From contig NZ_JAJQXW010000002.1 of assembly GCF_021246445.1 (NCBI RefSeq), forward strand, positions 62,001-126,000: a stretch of 64,000 bases of DNA. The letters run 5' to 3'. The position numbers and the translations under genes were made by a program. Below, piece after piece: positions 24,226 to 33,942 of this stretch. This DNA comes from Rhabdothermincola salaria (GTDB lineage Bacteria; Actinomycetota; Acidimicrobiia; Acidimicrobiales; Acidimicrobilacustridaceae). The stretch's first letter is position 1. Every line of letters starts with the position of its first letter. The notes below the pieces were generated by a model. It saw only the letters and a list, made by a program, of their open reading frames with translations. It had not been told where the DNA came from and ran no database searches.

Positions 24226-26988
24226 TCAGCGCCCGATCCACCGCGCCACGAGCTTGCGCAGCTCCTCGGCGACCAGCACGGTCAGGGCCACCACGATGCA
24301 CAGGCCCCACTGCGCGACGGACAACGTCTCGGTGTCGAACAGCCGCTGGACCGGATCCCATTCGGTGGCCATCACCTGGAGGGCGACGACGCCGCCGATG
24401 GCGGCCCAGAGCTTGGGGTTGCTGAAGGCATAGCGGGTCAGGGCGCTGCGGTGCTCGGTGCGGGCGTTGAAGGCGTTCACCATCTGGAAGAGCACGAAGG
24501 TGTTGAACGTCATGGTGAGGGCGACCGCCTCGCCGTAGGCCTCGCGGGCCCAGACGAAGAGGCCGAGCGTGCCGACGGTCATCACCGCGGCGAAGAACAG
24601 CAACCGGACGACCCGGCTGAGCGAGAGGATGGGCGCGTCGCTCCGGCGCGGGTGGCGGTCCATGACCCCGGGGGCGGGCGGATCGACGCCGAGCGACATG
24701 GCGGGTGGGCCGTCGGCGATGATGTTCACCCAGAGCACCTGGATCGGCGTGAACGGCACGGGCAACCCGATGAGGCTGGCCGTGAGGATGGTGCCGATGG
24801 CGCCCAGGTTCGTCGACAGCTGGAAGCGGACGAACTTCACGATGTTGTCGTAGATCGTGCGGCCCCGCTCGACCGCCCCGACGATGGTGGCGAAGTTGTC
24901 GTCGGTGAGCACCATGTCGCCGGCTTCCTTGGTGACCTCGGTGCCGGTGATGCCCATGGCCACGCCGATGTCGGCGGTGCGCAGGGCGGCGGCGTCGTTC
25001 ACGCCGTCGCCCGTCATGGCCACGACGTGCCCCCGCGCCTGGAGGGCCTTCACCACCCGGACCTTGTGCTCGGGCGACACCCGGGCGCACACCCCGATCC
25101 CCTCGATCGCCTGGGCCAGCTCGTCGTCGCTCATGGCGGTGAGGTCGTCGCCGGTCACGACCCGGCCCTCGATGCCGAGGTCAGCGGCGATGGCCCCGGC
25201 GGTGCTGGCGTGGTCGCCGGTGATCATCTTCACGTCGATGCCGGCCCGGTGGCACAACCGGATGGCGTCGCGGGCCTCGGACCGCGGCGGGTCGACGATG
25301 CCGACGAGGGCGTGCAACACCAACTCGTCGATCCACCGGTCGGGGTCGGCCACCTGCCCGTCGGGCCCCAGCACCTCCGATGCGGCGAGCCGTCGCGAGG
25401 CGACGGCCAGAACCCGTCGGCCCTCCGACGCGATCCGGCCGTTGTCGGCGTGGCGGGCCGAACGGGACTCGTCGTCGAGCTCGCGCACCGATCCGTCGCC
25501 GTCGAGGAACGCCGTCGAGCGCTCGAGCACCACGTCGGGGGCCCCCTTGACGTAGACGACGACGGCGTCGTCGTCGTCCTCGGCCCGGTGGAAGGTGGCC
25601 ATGAACTTGGTGGCCGAATCGAACGGCACCTCGCCCAGCCGGGGGCGGGCCTCACGCAGGGCGTCGACGTCGATCCCCGCCTTGGCGGCCACGACCACGA
25701 GCGCCACCTCGGTGGGATCGCCCACCACCTCCGGCTCTCCGTCGCCATCGGTGCGCACCACGGCATCGGCGCACAGGGCGGCGGGCACGAGGGTCTCGGT
25801 CAGCTCGGCGGGGTCGGCCGTGCTCCCGTCGGGGTCCTCGAACCCACCCTCGAGGCGGTACCCCTCGCCGGTGGCGGCCCACGAACGACCACCCCGAACC
25901 ACCTCGCGGGCGGTCATCTGGTTGAGCGTGAGGGTGCCGGTCTTGTCCGAGCAGATCGTGGTGGTGGACCCCAACGTCTCCACCGAGTGCAGACGCTTCA
26001 CGATGGCGTTGCGCTTGGCCATCTGGGAGATGCCCACCGCCAGGGTGACCGTGACCACGGCGGGGAGCCCTTCGGGAATGGCCGCGACGGCCAGGGCGAC
26101 CGCGCCCAGGGCCGCGTCACCGAACGTCTCTCCCTGGATCATCTGCAGGGCGAACACCAACCCCACGGCGACCAGGGCGATGGCCGCCAGCCGCTTGGTG
26201 AGGCCGTCGAGCTGGCGCTGCAGCGGAGTGTCGCCCACCTCGGCGGCGTTGAGGAGGTCGGCCACCTTGCCCATCTCGGTGTCCATCGCAGTGGCGGTGA
26301 CGACCATCTCGGACCGGCCCCGGGTGACCGTGGTGTTCATGTACAGCGACCCGACGCGGTCGCCCAGGGGGACCTCGGGGCCCGGGGCCACCGACCCGTC
26401 CTTCTCCACCGCCACCGATTCGCCGGTGAGGGCCGACTCGTCGACGGACAGGTTGGCGGCCATGAGGATGCGGCCGTCGGCGGGCACCCGGTCGCCGGCC
26501 TCGAGGAGCACGACGTCGCCCGGGACGAGGTCGTCGGTGACGACCTCGCGCACCTCCCCGTCCCGACGGACCCGCACCCGCGAGATCAGCATCTCCTCGA
26601 GGGCGGCGAGGGCGTTGCTGGCCTTGGCCTCCTGCGTGTAGCCGAGGACGGCGTTGATCAACAGCACCACGGCGATGACGATGGGGTCCTTCAGGTCCCC
26701 GAACACGGCGGCCAGCACCGCGGCACCGGCCAGCAGGACCACGATGCCGCTGCGGAACTGATCCAGGAAGAGCTTCCAGCGCGGCCGCGGGGGCGTCTCG
26801 GCCAGGCGGTTCGGTCCGTAGCGGGCGGTGCGCTCGACGACCTCGGCCGAGGAGAGACCGACGGTGGGGTCCACCTCCAGCCGCTCCGCCGCCTCTGCGG
26901 CGGCCAGCACGTGCCAGTCCGGCGGGGTGGCCTCGGCGACGGACACGGACCCGCCCTCGGTCGAGGCGGACGGGGTGGGATCGGGCAT
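24226..26988 (-). CDS. Cation-transporting P-type ATPase (P2A, calcium-type)
   Basis: A 920-residue ATPase. The order is N-terminal cation-ATPase domain, actuator TGES near residue 193, AAIPEGLPAVVT in M4 (P2A class), phosphorylation site SDKTGTLT near 348, nucleotide domain and TGDGVNDAAALR near 660, then six C-terminal membrane helices. The PEGL motif and the C-terminal ATPase domain point to Ca2+ or Mn2+ export using ATP, not a heavy metal ATPase (no CPC and no N-terminal CxxC). GGAG precedes the ATG. Confidence 0.92.
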   Translation of the reverse strand: MPDPTPSASTEGGSVSVAEATPPDWHVLAAAEAAERLEVDPTVGLSSAEVVERTARYGPNRLAETPPRPRWKLFLDQFRSGIVVLLAGAAVLAAVFGDLKDPIVIAVVLLINAVLGYTQEAKASNALAALEEMLISRVRVRRDGEVREVVTDDLVPGDVVLLEAGDRVPADGRILMAANLSVDESALTGESVAVEKDGSVAPGPEVPLGDRVGSLYMNTTVTRGRSEMVVTATAMDTEMGKVADLLNAAEVGDTPLQRQLDGLTKRLAAIALVAVGLVFALQMIQGETFGDAALGAVALAVAAIPEGLPAVVTVTLAVGISQMAKRNAIVKRLHSVETLGSTTTICSDKTGTLTLNQMTAREVVRGGRSWAATGEGYRLEGGFEDPDGSTADPAELTETLVPAALCADAVVRTDGDGEPEVVGDPTEVALVVVAAKAGIDVDALREARPRLGEVPFDSATKFMATFHRAEDDDDAVVVYVKGAPDVVLERSTAFLDGDGSVRELDDESRSARHADNGRIASEGRRVLAVASRRLAASEVLGPDGQVADPDRWIDELVLHALVGIVDPPRSEARDAIRLCHRAGIDVKMITGDHASTAGAIAADLGIEGRVVTGDDLTAMSDDELAQAIEGIGVCARVSPEHKVRVVKALQARGHVVAMTGDGVNDAAALRTADIGVAMGITGTEVTKEAGDMVLTDDNFATIVGAVERGRTIYDNIVKFVRFQLSTNLGAIGTILTASLIGLPVPFTPIQVLWVNIIADGPPAMSLGVDPPAPGVMDRHPRRSDAPILSLSRVVRLLFFAAVMTVGTLGLFVWAREAYGEAVALTMTFNTFVLFQMVNAFNARTEHRSALTRYAFSNPKLWAAIGGVVALQVMATEWDPVQRLFDTETLSVAQWGLCIVVALTVLVAEELRKLVARWIGR

Positions 26989-27146
26989 CTACGGACTCCG
27001 GTCAGGTGGTGACGTGGCTTGAACGGACCCGACGGGCCTGTTCGATGCGACCGGAGGTCTCCCCCACCCGTGAAGGCCGATGGCACCGGGTGCCGACCGA
27101 GGCCGGCGCCGTGATGACGACACCATCGAGACGGGGTACTCCCCTC

Positions 27147-27159
27147 ACTGCCGGGCAGT
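27147..27159. promoter_or_regulatory. Nested inverted repeats in the 240-nt gap upstream of the P-type ATPase
   Basis: The gap 26989-27228 holds no gene. Within it ACTGCC-G-GGCAGT is a perfect 13-bp palindrome, directly flanked by GGGGTACTCCCC (27134-27145) on one side and by ATGCCCC on the other, so larger hairpins can form. It could be an operator or a terminator for the upstream GH15 gene plus promoter for the ATPase. Nothing else stands out in the gap. Confidence 0.4.
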
Positions 27160-27228
27160 ATGCCCCAACCCCGCCGCGGTCGACACCCACCCCGGCGCCG
27201 CGGCGCACGAGAGGTGACCGAAGGGGCG

Positions 27229-29091
27229 TCATCCGGGGTGGCGGAAGGGTGTGCGGCCACTGCGGTGGGCCGCCGGTCCCTCCATCCCCCGGTGCAGGTT
27301 GACGGCCGAGTTGATCAGACCGATGTGCGAGAACGCCTGTGGGAAGTTGCCCAGCTGGCGCCGGCTGTCGGGCTCCCACTCCTCGGCCAGCAGGCCCACG
27401 TCGTTGCGCAACGACAGCAGCCGCTCGAAGAGGCGCTCGGCGTCGTCGGCGCGACCGATGAGGACGAGGTTGTCCACCAGCCAGAACGTGGTGAGGAGGA
27501 AGGCGCCCTCCCCGGGGGGCAGGCCGTCGACCGTTCCGTGGGGGTTGTCATGTCCGTCGAGGTCCTCCTCCTCGACGATGACGTCGGTGTGGTAGCGCAG
27601 GACGAAGCCGTCGACGAGGAGGTCGCGCTCGATGGCCTCGATGGTGGCCACGATGCGGCTGTCGTCGGGTTCGAGGAACCCCACCAGGGCCAACATGAGC
27701 AGCGACGCATCGAGGGCCGAGGAGCCGTAGTACTGGGTGAAGGCCCCCACCTCGTCGTTCCACCCCTCGGTGCACACCTCGGCGTGGATCTCGTCGCGCA
27801 GGGCTCGCCAACGGTCGAGGCCGTCGTGGCGTTCGGCCTCCTCGCAGAGCTTCACCCACCGGTCGATGGCCACCCAGGCCATCACCTTGGAGTGCACGAA
27901 GTGCCGCTGCGGGCCCCGCACCTCCCAGATGCCGTCGTCGGGCCGGCGCCACACCTCGGCCACGTGCTCGACCAGCATGCGCGACAGCGCCCAGGCGTCC
28001 GGGGGCAGCGGTCGGTCGAGGGCGCGCGAGGTCGTGAGGAACATGTCCATGACCTCGCCGTAGACGTCGAGCTGGAACTGGCCGTGGGCCCCGTTGCCGA
28101 TGCGCACGGGCGTCGAGTCCTCATAGCCGGGCAACCAGTCGAGCTCCGATTCGGTCAGGCGGCGCTCCCCGGCCACGCCGTACATGATCTGCATCTTCTC
28201 GGGGCTGCCCGCCACGGCCCGTCGCAGCCACTCGCTCCACTCCAGTGCCTCCTCGTCGTAGCCGCACTCCACGAGGGCATCGAGGGTGAAGGTGGCGTCG
28301 CGCAGCCAGCAGTACCGGTAGTCCCAGTTGCGCACGCTCCCGATCCACTCCGGCAGCGAGGTGGTGGGGGCGGCCACGATGCCGCCCGTGGGCTCGTAGG
28401 TGAGGGCCTTGAGGGTGATGAGCGATCGGCGCACTGCGCCGCTCCACCGCCCGACGTCGAGGCAGGCGCCGGCCCAGTCCCGCCACCACTGCTCGGTCGA
28501 CGCCAGCGCCTCGTCGGGGGCAGGGAAGCCGGGAGGGTCCTCGTGGGAGGGGAACCAGGCCAGGGCGAACGTCTCCTCGTGGCCGGCATCGACGCCGAAC
28601 GTGTTGACGCTGGTCATGTCGTGGCCCCGGGTCGGCACGGATGCGTGGAAGACCACGCCGTCGGCGCCGCCGCGAGCCTCGATGCCCCCGTCGTGGCGCC
28701 GGGCCCAGGGCACCAGCGATCCGTAGTCGAAGCGGATCGCCATGTCGCTCTGGAAGGCGACCTCACCCTCGAGGCCACGGACGATCCGCAGGATCGACGG
28801 GTGCTCGAGGTCGTGGCGGGGCATGAAGTCGATGACCATCGCTCGGCCGGTCGCCGTCGTGAAGGTGGTCTCGAGCACCAGGGTGTCCTCGCGGTAGCAG
28901 CGCGTCACCTCCACCACCTCGTCGGTCGGGGCGATGCGCCAGCGACCGTGCTCGGGTCCGCCCAGGAGGGCCGCGAAGCAGGCCGCCGAGTCGAAGCGAG
29001 GTGCGCACCACCAGTCGATGGAGCCGTCCTTGCCGACCAGGGCGACCGTGCGCGCGTCACCGATCAGTGCGTAGTCCTCGATGGGGGCCAT
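27229..29091 (-). CDS. GH15 glycoside hydrolase (glucoamylase/trehalase-like)
   Basis: A 620-residue GH15 enzyme of the mycobacterial trehalase type. It opens with IEDYALIGD and GSIDWWCAPRFDS, then an N-terminal beta-sandwich, and from about residue 260 an (alpha/alpha)6 barrel with NWDYRYCWLRDA; catalytic acids are expected near GPQ/EWEPD segments (EEWEPDSR near 585). No signal peptide, so it acts in the cytosol on trehalose or oligoglucosides. It is divergent from zwf, an arrangement that links released glucose to the pentose phosphate pathway. Start ATG 29091 lacks a clear ribosome site. Confidence 0.9.
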   Translation of the reverse strand: MAPIEDYALIGDARTVALVGKDGSIDWWCAPRFDSAACFAALLGGPEHGRWRIAPTDEVVEVTRCYREDTLVLETTFTTATGRAMVIDFMPRHDLEHPSILRIVRGLEGEVAFQSDMAIRFDYGSLVPWARRHDGGIEARGGADGVVFHASVPTRGHDMTSVNTFGVDAGHEETFALAWFPSHEDPPGFPAPDEALASTEQWWRDWAGACLDVGRWSGAVRRSLITLKALTYEPTGGIVAAPTTSLPEWIGSVRNWDYRYCWLRDATFTLDALVECGYDEEALEWSEWLRRAVAGSPEKMQIMYGVAGERRLTESELDWLPGYEDSTPVRIGNGAHGQFQLDVYGEVMDMFLTTSRALDRPLPPDAWALSRMLVEHVAEVWRRPDDGIWEVRGPQRHFVHSKVMAWVAIDRWVKLCEEAERHDGLDRWRALRDEIHAEVCTEGWNDEVGAFTQYYGSSALDASLLMLALVGFLEPDDSRIVATIEAIERDLLVDGFVLRYHTDVIVEEEDLDGHDNPHGTVDGLPPGEGAFLLTTFWLVDNLVLIGRADDAERLFERLLSLRNDVGLLAEEWEPDSRRQLGNFPQAFSHIGLINSAVNLHRGMEGPAAHRSGRTPFRHPG

Positions 29092-29177
29092 TCCGAGAGC
29101 CTGGCATCGTCGTCCCGCGCCGACGGAGCCGGGATCGACACCGGAGGGGTCCGCCGGTCCGCTGCGTGCCCAACCGG

Positions 29178-29183
29178 TACGGT
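29178..29183 (+). promoter_or_regulatory. Candidate -10 element (TACGGT) of zwf
   Basis: TACGGT lies 33 nt before the zwf ATG in the GH15/zwf divergent gap. It matches the TAnnnT pattern seen before other genes here. The -35 region is not recognisable. Confidence 0.35.
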
Positions 29184-29215
29184 GACTCCGACCGCCCACC
29201 TCGCCTGGAGTGACG

Positions 29216-30625
29216 ATGCCCCTTTCCGTGGATCGGCCGCGATCGGACCTCTTGGTCATGTTCGGTGCCTCCGGTGACCTGGCCAAGAAGAAGCTGTTTC
29301 CTGCCATCTACCGGCTGGAGCGGCGGGGGTTGTTGGGGATCCCGGTCATCGGGGTGGCGCTCGACGACTGGACCGACGACGACCTGCGCAATCACGCTCG
29401 CGCCTCGATCGCCGAGCAAGGCGAGGAGTGGGACGACGACGCCTTCGAGCGCCTGGCGGCGAACCTGCGGTACGTGTCGGGCGACTACACCGACCCGGCC
29501 ACGTTCGAGAAGCTCCGGGCCGCCGCCGGGCCCGCCGAGCACCCCATCTTCCACTTCGCCATCCCCCCGTCGATGTTCGCCACGGTGGCCGACGGCATCG
29601 CCGGGGTCGGCCTGGCCGACGGCGCCCGGCTCGTCATCGAGAAGCCGTTCGGACGGGACCACGACTCCGCCGTCGAGCTCAACGACACGTTGCACCAGCA
29701 CTTCCCCGAGTCGGCCATCTTCCGCATCGACCACTTCGTGGGCAAGGAGGCGCTGCGGAGCCTGCTGGTCACCCGCTTCGCCAACGCGATCGTCGAGCCG
29801 CTCTGGAACCGCAACGTGGTCTCCGCGGTGAAGATCACCATGGCCGAGGCCTTCGGGGTCGAAGACCGTGGCGCCTTCTACGACTCGGTCGGTGCCATGC
29901 GGGACGTGATGCAGAACCACCTGCTGCAGATGGTGGCGCTGCTGGCCATGGAGCAGCCGGTGAAGGAGGACGCCCGCTCCCTGCGCGACGAGAAGGCCAA
30001 GGTGCTCGAAGCCTGCCGGCCCGTCGATCCGACCCACTTCGTGCGAGGCCAGTACGACGGCTACCTCGAGGTCCCCGGTGTCCGTCCCGGCTCGGACACC
30101 GAGACCTACGCCGCCTTCCGCCTCGACATCGACTGCCCCCGCTGGAGCGGCGTGCCCTTCTTCCTGCGGGCGGGCAAGGCGCTCGAGCGCACCGTCACCG
30201 AGATGACCATCGAGTTCAAGGCTCCGCCCCGACCGATGTGGATCCCCGAGCACTCGCACCTGCCCCACAACTCGATCCGCATCGAGGTCAAGCCCGAGAA
30301 CTTCGCCGCTCTCACCTGGCTGCGCAAGGAGCCCGGCGACGAGATGATGCCCACCGCCGTCACGTTGGCGCCGGCCCCCGACGAGCGCGCCGACATCGGC
30401 CCGGAGCCCTACGAGCTCCTCATCGAGGAGGCCATGACCGGCGATCCCACCCTCTTCGCCCGCGAGGACTCGGTGCTCGAGTCGTGGCGCGTCGTCGACC
30501 GGATCCTGGACGAGTACCCCGAGGTCCAGCGCTACAGCCAGGGGTCGTGGGGGCCCCGTCGGGCCGCCGACCTCGTGCGCCACCACGGGGGCTGGCCAGA
30601 GGAGCCCCCCGGGGAGCACCAGTGA
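29216..30625 (+). CDS. zwf: Glucose-6-phosphate 1-dehydrogenase
   Basis: A 469-residue enzyme oxidising glucose 6-phosphate to 6-phosphogluconolactone with NADP+ (or F420-independent NAD use) in the cytosol. FGASGDLAKKKL near residue 16 is the dinucleotide-binding loop; RIDHFVGKEA near 173 is the substrate-binding active site (canonical RIDHYLGKE). The ATG at 29216 follows GGAG with 5-nt spacing; the GTG at 29210 overlaps that site and is less likely. The histidine phosphatase gene overlaps its stop by four bases (GTGA). Confidence 0.95.
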   Translation: MPLSVDRPRSDLLVMFGASGDLAKKKLFPAIYRLERRGLLGIPVIGVALDDWTDDDLRNHARASIAEQGEEWDDDAFERLAANLRYVSGDYTDPATFEKLRAAAGPAEHPIFHFAIPPSMFATVADGIAGVGLADGARLVIEKPFGRDHDSAVELNDTLHQHFPESAIFRIDHFVGKEALRSLLVTRFANAIVEPLWNRNVVSAVKITMAEAFGVEDRGAFYDSVGAMRDVMQNHLLQMVALLAMEQPVKEDARSLRDEKAKVLEACRPVDPTHFVRGQYDGYLEVPGVRPGSDTETYAAFRLDIDCPRWSGVPFFLRAGKALERTVTEMTIEFKAPPRPMWIPEHSHLPHNSIRIEVKPENFAALTWLRKEPGDEMMPTAVTLAPAPDERADIGPEPYELLIEEAMTGDPTLFAREDSVLESWRVVDRILDEYPEVQRYSQGSWGPRRAADLVRHHGGWPEEPPGEHQ

Positions 30626-31206
30626 GCGACGGTTCGGCCGGACCGCCCGACGTCTACCTCGTCCGCCACGGTGCCACCGAGTGGAGTCGCGACGGACGTC
30701 ACACCGGCCGCACCGACATCCCCCTGCTGCCCGAGGGCGAGGAGCAGGCCCGGGCGACCGGCGCCCTGCTCGCCGGTCGCACCTTCTCGACCGTGCTCAC
30801 CAGCCCGCTGCAACGGGCCCGTCGCACCGCCGAGTTGGCCGGCCACGCCGCCGCTGAGGTCGACGACGACCTCGTCGAGTGGGACTACGGCGACTACGAG
30901 GGGGTCACCAGCCGGGAGATCCAGCGCACGGTGCCCGACTGGACGGTCTGGTCGGGTCCCATCCCCGGGGGAGAGACCCTCGCGGAGGTGGCGACCCGCT
31001 GCGATCGGGTGATCGAACGCCTCCGGGCCGTCGACGGCGACAGCCTCGTCGTCGCCCACGGCCACCTCCTGCGCGTGTTCACCGCCCGATGGTGCCGCCT
31101 CGACCCGGTCGAGGGGCGGCGGTTCGTGCTGGGCACCGCCACCCTGTCGCGCCTGGGCTGGGAGCACGACATGCCCTGCGTCCACCTCTGGAACGCCAGG
31201 GGCTGA
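30622..31206 (+). CDS. Histidine phosphatase superfamily protein
   Basis: A 194-residue phosphoglycerate-mutase-like phosphatase. LVRHGATEW near residue 13 contains the phosphorylated His; the second catalytic His is in VVAHGHLLRVF near 140; SPLQRARRTAE near 60 and GGETLAEVATRCD near 110 complete the pocket. Substrate could be a sugar phosphate, given translational coupling to zwf (GTGA overlap at 30622), for example 6-phosphogluconate-linked or glucosyl phosphates; this is inference. Confidence 0.9.
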   Translation: MSDGSAGPPDVYLVRHGATEWSRDGRHTGRTDIPLLPEGEEQARATGALLAGRTFSTVLTSPLQRARRTAELAGHAAAEVDDDLVEWDYGDYEGVTSREIQRTVPDWTVWSGPIPGGETLAEVATRCDRVIERLRAVDGDSLVVAHGHLLRVFTARWCRLDPVEGRRFVLGTATLSRLGWEHDMPCVHLWNARG

Positions 31207-31230
31207 GGGCGGCTCGACCGGGTGGCGACC

Positions 31231-32109
31231 TCAGTCGCCGCCTCGCAGCGAGCGCACCAGGCCGACGACCTCGTCGCGGAGGCGATCGACGAGGTCGTCG
31301 ACGTAGGTGACCGGGTCCGGGCCCTCCTCGTCGAGGAGAGGCGTGAGGTCGGCGGCGAGGACCACCTCGCCGGCCGCGTCGGCCCGGTGGGGATCGTCGA
31401 ACGTGGCGTTGGCCCGCCGTCGGGCGGCGGCGGCGACGTCGTAGGGCTTGACCGCCACCTGGCTGGCGTGAGCGGCCAGGAGGCGGGCCCCGAGCTCGCC
31501 GTGGCCGGAGGCGTCGAGGCGGACCTTGGCCGCATCAGGTAACCAGTCGTGCCCCCGCCAGACCTCCACCCCCAACAGCTCCGCGGGGCGCTCGTCGTGG
31601 CCCAGTCGCCGGCAGGCGTCGATCACGGCGAGGGCGACAGCCACGTGGGTGGGGTGGCGATCGAGGAGCGAGTGGGTGAGGACCCGGGTCGGTCGAGCGG
31701 CGCGGAGGAGCTCGGCGACCTCGCCCACCACGGCGAGGCGGCTTCGTGGGTCGAGGATCTCGGCACTGGGCCGGCCGAGCTGGAGCTGCAGCCCGTAGCG
31801 GCCGATGCGGGCGGCGTTGCGCTGCTCCTGGCGACGACGCGCCGGCAGCCCGTCGCGATCGGCCGCGTCGGTGGCCTGCGGACCGGGGGCACCCGCACCG
31901 TCGGCGACGGTCAGGCCCGTGAACCAGCGGAGGGGATCGTCGCGGCACGCACCGATGTCGGCCAGGCCGAGCAGCTCGACGTCGTCGGGGTGGGCCCCGA
32001 CGGCCACCACCGTGGTGCGCGCCAGCGCGTCGTCGACGCCGGCGCCGTCGGGCACGAGCACGTCGACCGTGCGACCGGGCTCGACGAGGAAGGCGGGCAG
32101 GCGACTCAC
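31231..32109 (-). CDS. PIG-L/LmbE family deacetylase
   Basis: A 292-residue zinc-dependent N-deacetylase. VGAHPDDVE near residue 36 is the zinc/catalytic motif and LDRHPTHVAV near 148 gives further ligands. In actinobacteria the family includes MshB and Mca of mycothiol metabolism, but the Asp/Glu-rich C-terminus and spacing do not let me name one. The start is GTG 32109; CACACT six bases upstream hints at leaderless transcription. It lies 18 nt downstream of the acyl-CoA ligase stop. Confidence 0.85.
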   Translation of the reverse strand: MSRLPAFLVEPGRTVDVLVPDGAGVDDALARTTVVAVGAHPDDVELLGLADIGACRDDPLRWFTGLTVADGAGAPGPQATDAADRDGLPARRRQEQRNAARIGRYGLQLQLGRPSAEILDPRSRLAVVGEVAELLRAARPTRVLTHSLLDRHPTHVAVALAVIDACRRLGHDERPAELLGVEVWRGHDWLPDAAKVRLDASGHGELGARLLAAHASQVAVKPYDVAAAARRRANATFDDPHRADAAGEVVLAADLTPLLDEEGPDPVTYVDDLVDRLRDEVVGLVRSLRGGD

Positions 32110-32127
32110 CCGCCCAGTGTGGTGGCC

Positions 32128-33942
32128 TCAGGCGTAGAGCGCCTCGATCCGATCGGCGTAGCGGGCGTGCACCCCGCGCCGCTTGAGCTTGGAGGTGGGG
32201 GTGAGCACGTCGGTGTCCGGCAGCCACTCCTCGCCGAGGATGGCCACCTTCTTGACGGCCTCGGCGTTGTTGAACTCGGCCATCACCTCCCGCACGCCCT
32301 GGTCGACCGCGGCGACCACCTCGGGGTGGGCGGCCAGGTCGTCGAGGTCGTCGAACTCGATGCCCTGCCCCTTGGCCCACACGGGCGCCACCTCGGGATC
32401 GAGGGTGACGAGGGCGGACACGAAGGGACGCTTGTCGCCGATGGCGCAGGCCTGCCCGATGAGCGGCACGAGCTTGAGGGAGGCCTCGAGATTGGCCGGG
32501 CTCACGTTCTTGCCACCGGCGGTGATGATGAGCTCCTTCTTGCGGTCGACGATGCGCAGGTAGCCGTGCTCGTCGATCACGCCGATGTCGCCGGAGTGGA
32601 GCCAGCCGTCGTCGTCGAGCGCCTCGGCCGTCTTCTCCGGCGCGTCGAGGTACCCGCCGAAGACGTTGCCGCCCCGGAAGACCACCTCGCCGTCGTCGGC
32701 CAGGGCCACCTCGGTCCCGGGGATCGCCGGTCCGACCGTGCCCGCCTTGACCCGCGTGGGGGTCCAGGTCATCGGACCGGTGGACTCCGACATGCCGTAG
32801 ATCTCCGACATGGGCACACCGATGGCGCGGAACCAGGTGAGCACCTCGGCAGGGATCGGCGCCGCTCCGCTCACGGCCCCCAGGACCTGGTCGAGCCCGA
32901 CCAGCTCACGGACGGGTCGGAAGGCGACCTCGTCGAGGAAGGCCCACGTCGCCAGCTGCTCCTCGGTGGCCTCCCCCCAGTCGATGGCCCGGGCGATGGG
33001 CGTGGCCGCGGCGATCGCGTCGTCGAACTGCTGCTTCTTCTCCGGGTCGAGGCCGAGGGCGGCGTTCACGCCGGCGTGGATCTTCTCGAAGACCCGCGGC
33101 ACACCGAACAGGAAGTGGGGACGCACCTCCTTGAGGTAGGTCGACAACAGGGAGGGGTCGGGGCAGGTGGTGACCTCGTAGCCGAGCATGAGCCCGGCGT
33201 AGTGGGAGGTGACCCGCTCGGCGATGTGGGCCATGGGCAGGTACGACACGACCCGCTTGCCGACGTGGTCGTCCCACGGCAGGAGCGGCTTGAGGCTCTC
33301 GAGGGTCCACACCGCGTTGCGATGGGTGATGGTGACGCCCTTGGGCGGCCCGGTGGTGCCCGAGGTGTAGATGATGGTGGCCAGGCTGGCAGGGTCGACC
33401 TCGGCGGAGGCGGGCTCGAGGTCGAGCGGCTCGCTCTGCAGGAGGTCGGCCAGCGCGACACCGTCGTCGGGCAGCTCGCCGTCGGGCTGGGCCACCACGA
33501 GGTGGCGGAGGCGGGGCAGCTCGTCGCGCACCGCCAGGAAGCGGTCGAGGAAACCGCGGTCCTCCACCACGGCCACGACCGCCTCGCAGTGGCCGGCGAG
33601 GTAGGCGATCTGCTCCGGCGACGACGAGTTGTAGATCGACACGGGGGTGGCGCCGAGCGAGGCGACGGCCAGGTCGACGACGTGGAACTCGGGGACGTTG
33701 CGCAACATGAGCACCACCCGATCGCCCGACCGCACGCCGAGGTCGCGCAGGCCGGTGGCCAACCGGGCCACGCGGTCGCGGTACTCGGCGTAGGTCCAGT
33801 GGTGCCAGGTCTCGTCGTCGCCGCGCCAGCGGAGGGCCACCTGGTCGGGGATGCGGGCGCTGAGCGCGGCGAACTCCCCGGGGATGGTGCGGCCGTCGGC
33901 CAGCGCGTCCAGGTCGGATTCGGTCACCTCGGTGACGGCCAT
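32128..33942 (-). CDS. Long-chain fatty-acid-CoA ligase (FadD15/LC-FACS type)
   Basis: A 604-residue AMP-forming ligase. YTSGTTGPPKG lies near residue 185, SYLPMAHIAER near 235, GVPRVFEKIHAG near 285, EIYGMSES near 385, HSGDIG near 440 and DRKKELIITAGGKNVSP near 458; these are the long-chain acyl-CoA synthetase signatures. It activates fatty acids for beta-oxidation or lipid synthesis at the membrane face. GAGGAG precedes the ATG. It is divergent from a thiolase across a gap that holds a 20-bp palindromic operator. Confidence 0.93.
   Translation of the reverse strand: MAVTEVTESDLDALADGRTIPGEFAALSARIPDQVALRWRGDDETWHHWTYAEYRDRVARLATGLRDLGVRSGDRVVLMLRNVPEFHVVDLAVASLGATPVSIYNSSSPEQIAYLAGHCEAVVAVVEDRGFLDRFLAVRDELPRLRHLVVAQPDGELPDDGVALADLLQSEPLDLEPASAEVDPASLATIIYTSGTTGPPKGVTITHRNAVWTLESLKPLLPWDDHVGKRVVSYLPMAHIAERVTSHYAGLMLGYEVTTCPDPSLLSTYLKEVRPHFLFGVPRVFEKIHAGVNAALGLDPEKKQQFDDAIAAATPIARAIDWGEATEEQLATWAFLDEVAFRPVRELVGLDQVLGAVSGAAPIPAEVLTWFRAIGVPMSEIYGMSESTGPMTWTPTRVKAGTVGPAIPGTEVALADDGEVVFRGGNVFGGYLDAPEKTAEALDDDGWLHSGDIGVIDEHGYLRIVDRKKELIITAGGKNVSPANLEASLKLVPLIGQACAIGDKRPFVSALVTLDPEVAPVWAKGQGIEFDDLDDLAAHPEVVAAVDQGVREVMAEFNNAEAVKKVAILGEEWLPDTDVLTPTSKLKRRGVHARYADRIEALYA

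Noticed and set aside
24451-27012. 853-codon plus-strand frame
   Set aside because: Fully antisense to the P-type ATPase; His/Gly/Val/Asp-rich composition typical of a shadow.
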